The position numbers and the translations under genes are program-made. Under the pieces are notes generated by a model. That model was not told the origin of the DNA, did no database searches, and saw only the letters and a list, made by a program, of their open reading frames with translations. From Caballeronia arationis (GTDB taxonomy: Bacteria; Pseudomonadota; Gammaproteobacteria; Burkholderiales; Burkholderiaceae), in assembly GCF_001544975.2 (NCBI RefSeq), contig NZ_FCOG02000055.1, positions 1 through 42,028 on the forward strand: DNA of 42,028 bases, in the 5' to 3' direction. Positions 7,048 through 15,431 of this stretch are shown in pieces. Within the stretch, counting starts at the first letter, position 1, and each line of letters opens with the position of its first letter.

Positions 7048-8592
7048 TCAACTGGTCGTGAAGGTCAGCCTGATTTGTTTGGCGCAGGTCGGGTCGACCG
7101 GCTTCGTCGGGTTGTCGAGGAAGGCGGCCATGATCGAGGGCGCGCACGTGGACTTACCGAGGACCGCGTGGCCCGTGAAGGGGAACGGCACGAGTTGGGC
7201 GTTCCTGAGGTTGGGGGTAATGACGTCCACCCACTCAGGCGCCGTCGCGGCATCGAAAGTCCCTTCGAGGATCAGCACCGGCACGTCGCTCACGATTCGG
7301 CTGCTCACCGCCGGGTCCGCCTTGCCGTCGTTCCAGACCGGGCACTCGGTGAAGAGGCGCCCCTGTTTGGGCTGCACCTTCAGCACCCGGTCCGGGAACC
7401 CGGGGAGCGCTGCCTTTGCCTTCGCCAACGTGGCCGCCTCGGTGGTGAGATTGGCGCTCTCCGCGCAGAACACGTCGAGGGCCAGACCGACGCCGCCCAG
7501 TCCTACGAATTCATGCGGGCCTCGTAAGGCGAGATATGTGGCCGCGACCGCGCGGGCGTCGCCTCGCGCCATCTCGGCCATCATCTTGGGGACGCCGGAT
7601 GCATTGCCGCGTTCGCTCGCCATGATGATCGTATAGACGAAGGAGAACCCGTCGATGTTGACTGTCACCAATGCGCCGGACTTGTCCTTCACGTGAGTGA
7701 CCACCGGCGTCTTGTCGAGGCGGTTCACCGTGGCCGTGAAGTCCGCTTCCAGGTTCGGGTATGCCTTGGCGCAGGAGGCCTGGGCCGCACAGGCGGCGAA
7801 GATTGCCTTGAACGAGCTCGCCGGAGCCGACCACCACGTCTCGACGATGTTGACCGTAGGAGGCGACACCGAATCAAGGACCACGCTTCGGATGCCCTGT
7901 GGGTGATCTCGCAGCAGGATCAACGCCAGCCTCGATCCGTAGGAGACCCCGTAGACGTTCCAGCTGTCGATGCCAAGTGCCACCCGGAGGTCGGCGATGT
8001 CGGCGGCATTCTCCGTGCTGTTGTAGGCAGTAAGGTCGACGCCGGCGGCGGCCAACTGGTCGCGGCACTCCTTGACCGCCGCGGCGTCTGCGGCGGTACT
8101 GGATTCCGCCGCGAAGGGAAGGCCCACCCCGTCGAACAAAAACTGCTCCCAGCCGGGACATCGTAAGAGGGGGGCTGCGCGGTGCGTGCCGCGCTGGTCA
8201 ACGAAGATGACGTCGCGCTCGGCATTGAGTCCATGTCGGACCATGGACGCCACCTCGAACGAGCCCGCCCCGCCGGGGCCGCCAGAGAGGTAGACGATTG
8301 GGTCATGCTTGGGCGTCGCCGAGACGGCGGGTGCGCGCATCACGAAGATTCGGATCCGGCGGCCGTCGGGCTTGGCCCGATTCTCGGGCACGGTGAGGTA
8401 GCCACACTGAACGCCTGACGGGAAGTCGAGTTCGGGAAAGCCGACGATGTTCGGTTGGGGGCACGTTATGGTCTGGAAGGACGCCGCACGAGCGGGCTCT
8501 CTGTTCGCACCGGTTCCCGAACAGGCGGACACCAGGCATGCCACCATCAGGCACACCGCCGCGACAACCATTAAATGCTTCACAGGTCTCAT
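7048..8592 (-). CDS. Secreted alpha/beta hydrolase lipoprotein (TAP-like / proline iminopeptidase family)
   Basis: The 514-aa protein starts with a lipoprotein signal (LMVVAAVCLMVACLVSAC, lipid-bearing Cys24). Alpha/beta-hydrolase motifs follow: the oxyanion GGPGG at 104-108, VDQRGTHRA at about 131, and the nucleophile elbow GVSYGS with Ser217. The C-terminal TAP-like region provides Asp447 (LEGTFDAATAPEW) and His475 (FTGHAVLG). Relatives (SlpD/SlpE, TAP, proline iminopeptidases) release N-terminal amino acids or tripeptides outside the cytoplasm; the exact substrate here is unknown. The ATG at 8592 is chosen because the signal peptide begins there; the frame is open further upstream, but that part is Arg-rich and unlike a protein. 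The gene is monocistronic and converges on the MACPF cassette. Confidence 0.9.
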   Translation of the reverse strand: MRPVKHLMVVAAVCLMVACLVSACSGTGANREPARAASFQTITCPQPNIVGFPELDFPSGVQCGYLTVPENRAKPDGRRIRIFVMRAPAVSATPKHDPIVYLSGGPGGAGSFEVASMVRHGLNAERDVIFVDQRGTHRAAPLLRCPGWEQFLFDGVGLPFAAESSTAADAAAVKECRDQLAAAGVDLTAYNSTENAADIADLRVALGIDSWNVYGVSYGSRLALILLRDHPQGIRSVVLDSVSPPTVNIVETWWSAPASSFKAIFAACAAQASCAKAYPNLEADFTATVNRLDKTPVVTHVKDKSGALVTVNIDGFSFVYTIIMASERGNASGVPKMMAEMARGDARAVAATYLALRGPHEFVGLGGVGLALDVFCAESANLTTEAATLAKAKAALPGFPDRVLKVQPKQGRLFTECPVWNDGKADPAVSSRIVSDVPVLILEGTFDAATAPEWVDVITPNLRNAQLVPFPFTGHAVLGKSTCAPSIMAAFLDNPTKPVDPTCAKQIRLTFTTS

Positions 8593-8714
8593 CACGCTCG
8601 GCTCCCATATGCAGATCTTTCTGTTGTGAGACACTCGGGTAGCAACGCGACTTGATCTCGCGTCGCGCTTTACACGACCTTTGGCGCGATCGTCCCGCGC
8701 GGGCGGCGCTGCAA

Positions 8715-10913
8715 TCAGACCGACAGTGGCATCTTCGCTATGAGCTTGTCGAGCGTGACTGGATAATCGCGCACCCGCACGCCCGTTGCGTTGTAGACGG
8801 CATTGGCGATCGCCGCGCCTACGCCGCAAAGCCCGAGTTCGCCGACACCCTTAGCCTTCATCGGCGACGAAACCGGATCGGTTTCGTCGAGGAAGATGAC
8901 TTCCTGACTGGCGATATCGGCGTGAACCGGCACCTCATAACCCGCCAGATCGTGGTTGACGAAGTAACCCGCGCGTCGGTCGACCGCGAGTTCTTCCATC
9001 AACGCCGCGCCGACGCCCATCGTCATCGCGCCGATCACCTGGCTGCGTGCCGATTTCGGATTGAGGATGCGGCCAGCGGCACAAACCGCGAGCATGCGAC
9101 GCACGCGGATCTCGCAGGTCGCGGCATCGACGCCGACTTCGACGAAATGCGCACCGAACGTCGATTGCTGAAACTTCTTGTTGAGATCGCCGAACTCGAT
9201 GAAGTCTTCCTCGACGATGCCGTTCGCGCCCGCCACCGCGCCAATCGGCATGCCGCTCTCGCCGACGCGGATCTGCCCGTCCTCGAATCGCGCGGCGGCA
9301 GGATCGAAGCCCGCTTTCAGCGCGATGGCCTCGCGCAACTTGACGCATGCGGCGTACACGCCAGCGGTCGAACTGTTGGCGCCCCATTGGCCGCCCGATC
9401 CCGATGACACCGGAAAATTCGAATCGCCCAGCCGCACGACCACGCGTTCGATCGGCACGCCCATCATCTCCGCAGCCGTCTGCGCGATGATCGTGTAGCT
9501 GCCCGTGCCGATATCGGTCATGTCGGTTTCGACCGTGACGATGCCCGCGGAGTCGACCCGCACGCGCGCGCCGGACTTCGTCACCTGATTGTTCCGGAAC
9601 GCCGCCGCGACGCCCATGCCGACGAGCCACTGACCGTCGCGCACCGCACCCGGCCGCGCACCGCGCGATTTCCACCCGAAGCGCTCGGCGCCCGTGCGCA
9701 GGCACTCGACGAGACGCCGCTCGGAGAACGGCCGCTGCGGCTTCTCGGGATCGACCTGCGTGTCGTTGATGATGCGAAACGCGACCGGATCGAGGCCGAG
9801 CTTCTCCGCCATCTCGTCCATCGCGATCTCGAGCGCCATCAGTCCCGGCGCTTCGCCGGGCGCGCGCATCGCATTGCCTTCGGGCAGGTCGAGCACGGCG
9901 AGCCGCAACGCTGTCATGCGGTTGGCGCCCGCATAGAGATAGCGCGTCGGCTGGACGGCGTTCTCCGGTTTGCCGCCCTCGATGTCGCCCGACCAGCTTT
10001 CATGGCCGATCGCGGTGATCTTGCCGTCACGCGTCGCGCCGATGCGGATGCGCTGGATCGTCGCGGGCCGGTGCGGCGTGTTGTTGAACATCATCGGGCG
10101 CGTCAGCGCCACTTTGACCGGACGGCGCGCCGCGCGCGCGCCGAGCGCGGCGAGCAGCGCGTCGGCGCGGATGAACAGCTTCCCGCCGAAGCCGCCTCCG
10201 ATATACGGCGAGATCAGCCGCACGTTCTCCTTGGGAATGCCGAGCGTCGTCGCGATGTCGGCGCGACTCCAGTCGATCATCTGGTTCGACGTCCAGAGCG
10301 TGAGCTGGTCGCCGTTCCAGACCGCCATCGATGCATGCGGCTCCATCATCGCGTGCGCCTGATCGGGCGTGGTGTACATCGCGTCGAGCTGCACGGGCGC
10401 CGCCGCGAACGCGCCCGCGAAATCGCCGACCGCCGATTCGGGGGTGCCCGTCTTCGGCTTGGTCGCGGAGTCGCGCGCATCCGCGAGATCGAACGCACCT
10501 TGTTCGCGGACGTAGCGCACGCGCACGAGTTGCGCGGCGGCGCGTGCCTGCTCGAAAGTCTCCGCCACGACGAGCGCGACCGCCTGGTGATAGTGCTGGA
10601 TCTCCGGGCCGCCGAGCAGGCGCGCGTTGTTCCACTTGCCCTTGCCGAGCTTGCCGACGGTGTCGGCCGTGACGATGGCGATCACGCCGGGCGCGCGTTT
10701 CGCCTCGGCGACGCCAATCGAGAAGATGCGGCCCTTGGCGATGGACGAGCCGACAACGTACCCATACGCCTGATTCGGCACGGCGTTGTGCCATTCGTAA
10801 GCATAGGGCGCGGTGCCGGTCGTCTTGCGCGGACCTTCGACGCGATCGAGCGGCTGGCCCACCACCTTCAGCTGGTCGATTGGATTGGTAGCGGCGGGGG
10901 TATCGAATTTCAT
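8715..10913 (-). CDS. paoC: Molybdopterin-binding subunit of aldehyde/xanthine oxidoreductase (PaoC/YagR type)
   Basis: The 732-aa subunit belongs to the xanthine oxidase family. It carries the Moco-binding YIGGGFGGKLF motif, GEAPGLMALE, and a C-terminal GVGELGLCG whose Glu692 is in the position of the catalytic base. Its length and layout match E. coli PaoC (YagR), the large subunit of the periplasmic aldehyde oxidoreductase PaoABC, which detoxifies aromatic aldehydes. It is the last gene of a three-gene minus-strand operon and starts 3 bp after the FAD-subunit stop. The substrate is inferred only from the family. No XdhC/PaoD-type cofactor-insertion chaperone gene is present next to it. Confidence 0.92.
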   Translation of the reverse strand: MKFDTPAATNPIDQLKVVGQPLDRVEGPRKTTGTAPYAYEWHNAVPNQAYGYVVGSSIAKGRIFSIGVAEAKRAPGVIAIVTADTVGKLGKGKWNNARLLGGPEIQHYHQAVALVVAETFEQARAAAQLVRVRYVREQGAFDLADARDSATKPKTGTPESAVGDFAGAFAAAPVQLDAMYTTPDQAHAMMEPHASMAVWNGDQLTLWTSNQMIDWSRADIATTLGIPKENVRLISPYIGGGFGGKLFIRADALLAALGARAARRPVKVALTRPMMFNNTPHRPATIQRIRIGATRDGKITAIGHESWSGDIEGGKPENAVQPTRYLYAGANRMTALRLAVLDLPEGNAMRAPGEAPGLMALEIAMDEMAEKLGLDPVAFRIINDTQVDPEKPQRPFSERRLVECLRTGAERFGWKSRGARPGAVRDGQWLVGMGVAAAFRNNQVTKSGARVRVDSAGIVTVETDMTDIGTGSYTIIAQTAAEMMGVPIERVVVRLGDSNFPVSSGSGGQWGANSSTAGVYAACVKLREAIALKAGFDPAAARFEDGQIRVGESGMPIGAVAGANGIVEEDFIEFGDLNKKFQQSTFGAHFVEVGVDAATCEIRVRRMLAVCAAGRILNPKSARSQVIGAMTMGVGAALMEELAVDRRAGYFVNHDLAGYEVPVHADIASQEVIFLDETDPVSSPMKAKGVGELGLCGVGAAIANAVYNATGVRVRDYPVTLDKLIAKMPLSV

Positions 10914-10916
10914 GGA

Positions 10917-11867
10917 TTATCCCTTTGCCTGTGCGAGCACCGCGCCGAGCGTGCGTTCGGCCAGCGTCAGCTTGAATTCGTTCTCGTGAGTCGGCGACGC
11001 GCCGGCGAGCAGGCGATCGGTGACGGCTTTTGCGCCACGCGACATCTCGGTTTCGGCGGCCTCGACGCGCCACGGCTTGTGAGCCACGCCACCGAGTGCC
11101 ACGCGCCCCGTTCCGTCCGGTTGCACGACGGCGGCAACCGACACCAGCGCGAATGCGTACGACGCCCGGTCGCGCACCTTGCGGTAGAGCTGCACGCCGC
11201 CGACCGGCTTCGGCAGCGTGACCGAGGTGATCAGTTCGCCGCGTTCGAGCGTCGTTTCGATATGCGGCGTGTCGCCGGGCAGGCGGTGGAAGTTCGCGAT
11301 CGGAATCGTGCGCGCGGAGCCGTCCGGCCGCACGGTCGATACGGTTGCGTCGAGCACGCGCATCGCGACGGCCATGTCGCTCGGATGGGTCGCGATGCAG
11401 GCGGTGCTCACGCCGATCACCGCGTGCTGGCGGCTGAATCCGCCGATGGCCGAGCAGCCGCTTCCGGGCGAGCGCTTGTTGCACGGCTGGTTCGTATCGT
11501 AGAAGTAGGGGCAGCGCGTGCGGTGGAGCAGGTTGCCGCCGGTAGTCGCCATGTTGCGCAACTGGCCCGACGCGCCGGCGAGCAGCGCACGCGACAAAAC
11601 GCTGTAGTCGCGCCGCACGCGCGGATCGGCGGCGAGATCGGTATTGCGCACGAGCGCGCCGATCCGCAATCCGCCTTCGGACGTCGCTTCGATTTTGTCG
11701 AGACCGAGGCCATTCACGTCGATCAGATGCATGGGCGTTTCGATGCCGAGCTTCATCAGGTCGAGCAGGTTCGTGCCGCCCGCGATGAACTTGGCGCCGG
11801 GCGTATTCAACGCGGCCGCGGCGGCTTCGGCGGGGGACCGTGCGCGATCGTAGGAAAAGGCGTTCAT
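10917..11867 (-). CDS. paoB: FAD-binding subunit of aldehyde oxidoreductase (PaoB/YagS type)
   Basis: The 316-aa product begins MNAFSYDRARSPAEAAAAAL and carries the FAD-binding FIAGGTNLLDLMK and the second FAD segment NMATTGGNLLHRTRCPYFYD. The extra Cys-rich insert RCPYFYDTNQPCNKRSPGSG is typical of PaoB/YagS, which carries an additional [4Fe-4S] cluster. The subunit relays electrons between the iron-sulfur subunit and FAD in the heterotrimer. Its ATG overlaps the stop of the upstream iron-sulfur gene by 4 bp (ATGA), indicating translational coupling. Confidence 0.92.
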   Translation of the reverse strand: MNAFSYDRARSPAEAAAAALNTPGAKFIAGGTNLLDLMKLGIETPMHLIDVNGLGLDKIEATSEGGLRIGALVRNTDLAADPRVRRDYSVLSRALLAGASGQLRNMATTGGNLLHRTRCPYFYDTNQPCNKRSPGSGCSAIGGFSRQHAVIGVSTACIATHPSDMAVAMRVLDATVSTVRPDGSARTIPIANFHRLPGDTPHIETTLERGELITSVTLPKPVGGVQLYRKVRDRASYAFALVSVAAVVQPDGTGRVALGGVAHKPWRVEAAETEMSRGAKAVTDRLLAGASPTHENEFKLTLAERTLGAVLAQAKG

Positions 11868-12520
11868 GCCTTGCTCCCGGCCACTTCGGCGATGGCGACG
11901 GCAATGTTCGAATACGCCCCGCAGCGGCAGATGTTGCCGCTCATGCGCTCGCGGACCTCTGCGGCCGTCGCTTGCGGGCGCGCGGTCAGGTCGGCGCTCA
12001 CATGGCTCGGGATGCCCTGGCGGATTTCGTCCAGCACCGCGACGGCCGAGCAGATCTGTCCCGGCGTGCAGTAGCCGCATTGGTAGCCGTCGTGCTTCAC
12101 GAACGCGGCCTGCATCGGGTGAAGGCTTGCGCGCGTGCCCAGACCTTCGATCGTGGTCACGCTCGCGCCTTGTTGCATGACCGCGAGTGTCAGGCAGGAA
12201 TTGGTCCGCCGACCGTTGACATGCACTGTGCATGCACCGCATTGGCCGTGGTCGCAGCCTTTCTTCGTGCCCGTCAAATGAAGGTGCTCGCGAAGCGCAT
12301 CCAGGAGTGTGGTGCGTGTGTCGACTTCAAGGTGTTCGACCTCGCCGTTGACTTCGATCGACAGCGGAATCGTGACAGGGGGACGCGAGGCAGCGCTTGA
12401 CGCGTCGGATTTGGCCTCCTGCGCAGATGCGAACGGTGGGGCAGCGATTGCGGTTGCGGACGCAGCGCCCATCTTCAGAAGGTTGCGCCGGGTGATCATG
12501 ATCTCGCCTGGTTCATCCAT
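11864..12520 (-). CDS. paoA: [2Fe-2S] subunit of aldehyde oxidoreductase, Tat-exported (PaoA/YagT type)
   Basis: The 218-aa protein opens with a twin-arginine signal (ITRRNLLKMGAASATAIAAP), so the assembled complex is probably carried folded to the periplasm, as E. coli PaoABC is. The plant-ferredoxin-like cluster motif is CDHGQCGACTVHVNG with a further Cys in RRTNSC. The second cluster is carried by CGYCTPGQ and CRCG in the helical C-terminal half. The start at 12520 has AAGGA upstream; an internal ATG at 12499, just before the RR motif, is an alternative. First gene of the operon. Confidence 0.93.
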   Translation of the reverse strand: MDEPGEIMITRRNLLKMGAASATAIAAPPFASAQEAKSDASSAASRPPVTIPLSIEVNGEVEHLEVDTRTTLLDALREHLHLTGTKKGCDHGQCGACTVHVNGRRTNSCLTLAVMQQGASVTTIEGLGTRASLHPMQAAFVKHDGYQCGYCTPGQICSAVAVLDEIRQGIPSHVSADLTARPQATAAEVRERMSGNICRCGAYSNIAVAIAEVAGSKA

Positions 12521-12933
12521 TGAATCGAGTCCTTTTCGAGTGATGCGCCGATGTCGCGAAATATGCTAAACCGGTCGATGGTGCGATGGCCGGAAATCGC
12601 GCTGGTGCTATCTCAGTGGGCCGATCTTGCCGTATAACGCTCGCATCGATGCACGTGCCAGCGATAGAAAGTAACTCGTAAGCGTCGGTCTGACTAGGTC
12701 CGTCACGGTTCAAGAGCATGTGAGGGAAATTCAGCAATCGGGCGGAGATCACCGTTTGACATGCGGACGCCGGTGTCTGTTCAAGTTGACGACACCGACT
12801 GCCGATAGCACGAGAAGGCGTACCCCGTGAAGCCAGTCGCGATCGATTGCGATCCCGACCGGCTCCCACGGCCATCGACGACCCCTCGTTCACGCAATCG
12901 CGGATCATCGATCCAAGCCAACGACAAGTCTTC
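12521..12933. other. Intergenic region upstream of the pao operon (413 bp)
   Basis: An open minus-strand frame runs through this stretch, but its product is Arg/Ser-rich, unlike any family I know and without a ribosome binding site. I treat the region as the pao promoter area plus the 3' flank of the small isomerase-like gene. No clear operator or hairpin seen. Confidence 0.4.
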
Positions 12934-13221
12934 TCAGTGCACGATCAACGTGCCAAGCGGCGCGAGCGGAACGATCGGATAGAGGTCGAAGGTCAGCAGA
13001 TTGTCGACGCCGAGCGGCAGCGCCTTGAGCAGGCGATCGGCTTCGTCGACGGAATCGACGCTCATCAGGAAGATCACGCCGACACCGTTTTCCCGCATCC
13101 AGAACTGCTCCATCTTGCCGTCGAGATACAACTGCAACGTGGCGGGGACTTCGGTGGGCATGTAGTGATTGAGCTGTTCCGGAGTGAGCGGAACCAGCGA
13201 TCCAACGGCCATGACTTTCAT
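12934..13221 (-). CDS. Muconolactone isomerase-like small protein
   Basis: The 95-aa product is a single alpha+beta (dimeric ferredoxin-like) domain. GVGVIFLMSVDSVDEADRLL and KALPLGVDNLLTFDLYPIVP match the strand-helix-strand pattern of muconolactone delta-isomerase-like/YCII proteins, where D-S-x-x-E-A precedes a short helix and the last strand ends in P-L. The ATG at 13221 begins MKVMAVGS; the frame is open upstream but overlaps the neighbouring reductase gene. It is 53 bp downstream of the NmrA-like gene on the same strand and is probably co-transcribed. A true catabolic role is unproven. Confidence 0.75.
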   Translation of the reverse strand: MKVMAVGSLVPLTPEQLNHYMPTEVPATLQLYLDGKMEQFWMRENGVGVIFLMSVDSVDEADRLLKALPLGVDNLLTFDLYPIVPLAPLGTLIVH

Positions 13222-13274
13222 GATTTTTCCAGTAGAAGAGTGATGCGAGGGTTTGATCAGCGATGCTTCAACGT

Positions 13275-14162
13275 TCAGGCGGCCTGCGGGTTCAGACGGT
13301 CGGCATGAGCGCGGGCGAACTCCTTCACGCTCATCGGCTTCTTTCCCGTGAGCTTTTCGACGTTGTCGTTCATGCCTGACATCACGCCGCGCTGGTAGTC
13401 GTCCATCGCCGCGACGAGGTGTTCGACGATATAGGCGGGCACACCGACCGATTCCATCGAACGGCGGTATTCGTCGATCGAGATGTCTTCGAAGACGATC
13501 TTGCGGCCGAGCGCCTCGCCAAGTTCCGCCGCCATCTGCTCGTGATCCATTTCGACCGGTCCGAAGAGCGGATAGGTTTGTCCGATGTGTCCGCTCGGAT
13601 CCTTCAGCAAGGCGGCGATGACACGACCCTGATCTTCCGCGCCGATCGCGGCATGGCGGCCGCGGCCGACCGGCAGGCGCAGGATTCCCTTTTCGAGAAA
13701 GAGCGGCAGTTGCCACGGATAGAAGAGCCACTCGAGAAAGTACGTCGGGCGCAGATGAATGACGTTCAGACCGGACGCACTGAGCAGTTGCTCGGCGACG
13801 TAGTGGTCCTTGGAAGAGGGGCTGTTCGACGTGCGGCTCGCCGAGCGTTGCGAGAGGTTGATGATGCTGGAGACACCCGCTTCCCTTGCGGCCTGTGCGA
13901 AGTAGGCGGTGGCCGTGATCAGGCCGGGCGCGACCGGGTAGACGAGATAGGCCGCATCGACGCCTTCCATGGCCGAGCGGATCTCGTCGAGGTTCTGCAG
14001 ATCGCCCACCACGACTTCGGCGCCGAGCTTTTCGAGTGCAGCCGACCGGTCGTCGATGCGGCGCACGAGGGCGCGTACATCCAGTCCGGCTTCGATCGAT
14101 TCCTTGACGGCGGCGCGGCCCGTGTCGCCTGTTGCGCCGGTAATCAGTACTTTGCGGTTCAT
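13275..14162 (-). CDS. NmrA-like NAD(P)-binding oxidoreductase
   Basis: The 295-aa protein starts MNRKVLITGATGDTGRAAV, a Rossmann glycine motif (G-x-x-G-x-x-G) at the very N-terminus. GAEVVVGDLQNLDEIRSAM and GVDAAYLVYPVAPG are typical of the atypical short-chain dehydrogenase/NmrA/QOR2 group. These are NADPH-dependent quinone reductases or redox-sensing regulators; the sequence does not tell which. The ATG at 14162 has AAGG nine bases upstream; an ATG three codons earlier sits directly on the AAGG and is less likely. It is divergent from a LysR gene that probably controls it, and is followed by the small isomerase-like gene. Confidence 0.88.
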   Translation of the reverse strand: MNRKVLITGATGDTGRAAVKESIEAGLDVRALVRRIDDRSAALEKLGAEVVVGDLQNLDEIRSAMEGVDAAYLVYPVAPGLITATAYFAQAAREAGVSSIINLSQRSASRTSNSPSSKDHYVAEQLLSASGLNVIHLRPTYFLEWLFYPWQLPLFLEKGILRLPVGRGRHAAIGAEDQGRVIAALLKDPSGHIGQTYPLFGPVEMDHEQMAAELGEALGRKIVFEDISIDEYRRSMESVGVPAYIVEHLVAAMDDYQRGVMSGMNDNVEKLTGKKPMSVKEFARAHADRLNPQAA

Positions 14163-14432
14163 GATGATCATCCTTGAAATGAGAGGGTTGCTTGCATGTC
14201 GAATCACCTGCTTCGCTTCACTGTGTCGTTCGAACAATGAGAGCGAACCGTGAGGTGCCTGTTTCTGGTCGAGCACTTCGCTTCCGGTGACTGAAGAATG
14301 AGGCTGATCGCGGCGGCGCGGTAGCTGTCGGAATTGGCTAATATTTATGCTGGCCTGACATCAATGAAGGCCGGCGGCCGCTTCGGACCGCCACGGGCAG
14401 GCGCCCGTCATCGCCGCGCGAGGGGAAAACCG

Positions 14433-15338
14433 GTGAAAGACATCCTGACGCTGAGGCTTTACTCGCGCGTTGCCCATCTCGGCAGCTTTTCGGCGGCGGC
14501 GCGGGAGTTCGGACTGGCTCAGTCGCAGGTGTCGCGGATGGTTGCTGATCTCGAGGCGGGGCTTGGTGCCAGGCTGCTGTCCCGCACAACGCGCGCGGTG
14601 GTAATGACCGAGGCGGGAGCGGAATTCCTCGCGCGCATGGAGCCGATCCTGGCCGCGCTGGAAGACGCCGAAAACAGTGTCCGCGAAAGCGGGGAACTAC
14701 GCGGACTCCTGCGCGTGGGCATGACGACCACGATGGGACTTCGCGTGGTGATGCCGCGTCTTGCGCCTTTTACCGAGCGTCACCCCAGACTCCACGTCGA
14801 ACTGGTGCTCGACGACAGGTGGCAGGACATGGTGCGCGAGGCGGTGGATGTCGGATTTCGCGTCGGCGCGCTTCCGGACTCGTCGGGCACGTCGAAGCTG
14901 ATCACCACGATTCAGCGGGTCATCGTCGCAGCGCCTTCCTATCTCGACCGTGCAGGGACGCCGCTCGCGCCTGCGGATTTGTCGCACCATCGGATTGTCG
15001 GCGGCCCGGCTGCGACGCTGGCCGCCTCCTGGCGATTCGAACGCGACGGCGAGAAAGTCACCGTCGATCTTCAGCCGAACGTCTCGACCAACACAATCGC
15101 GGGCGCCGTTGCGTGCGCGGCCGGAGGACTCGGGATCACTTCGACCACCATCTGGGCGTGCCAGCAGGAACTGGACAACGGGTCGCTGGTGCGGCTTCTC
15201 CCCGAGTGGAAGACCGCCGATCTTCCGGTGAATGCGTACTTCCCGCTCGGGCGCTCGACGCGAAAAGTGGCACGGGCGTTTGTCGACTTCATCGTCGCGG
15301 AACTCGGGACGGACGCTCGGGGCGCGACGCCAGGATGA
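14433..15338 (+). CDS. LysR-family transcriptional regulator
   Basis: The 301-aa product reads LRLYSRVAHLGSFSAAAREF and GLAQSQVSRMVADLEAGLGA, the standard LysR N-terminal winged HTH. A substrate-binding domain follows (LLRVGMTTTMGLRVVMPRLA through ACAAGGLGI). I choose the GTG at 14433 because AGGGGA lies just upstream and the protein then starts directly with the HTH, as in the family; an upstream TTG at 14334 would add an Arg-rich non-conserved stretch. The gene diverges from the NmrA-like reductase across about 270 bp, so that operon is the likely target. The MmgE/PrpD gene downstream is another candidate. Confidence 0.9.
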   Translation: MKDILTLRLYSRVAHLGSFSAAAREFGLAQSQVSRMVADLEAGLGARLLSRTTRAVVMTEAGAEFLARMEPILAALEDAENSVRESGELRGLLRVGMTTTMGLRVVMPRLAPFTERHPRLHVELVLDDRWQDMVREAVDVGFRVGALPDSSGTSKLITTIQRVIVAAPSYLDRAGTPLAPADLSHHRIVGGPAATLAASWRFERDGEKVTVDLQPNVSTNTIAGAVACAAGGLGITSTTIWACQQELDNGSLVRLLPEWKTADLPVNAYFPLGRSTRKVARAFVDFIVAELGTDARGATPG

Positions 15339-15431
15339 GCCCGCCAGCAGCATGACGATTGCGATGCCTGTATCCTGAAGCCGCCCAAAATCAGGACATC
15401 ACGGTCCAACGATAACAAGAGAGACACGTAC

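Noticed and set aside
10002..12074. Long open plus-strand frame (about 690 codons) across the pao operon
   Set aside because: It is antisense to paoB/paoC, its product is His/Arg/Ala-rich without any domain, and it reflects GC3 bias of the real minus-strand genes.
12513..12908. 131-aa minus-strand frame upstream of the pao operon
   Set aside because: Composition is unlike the real genes, there is no ribosome binding site and no family match.
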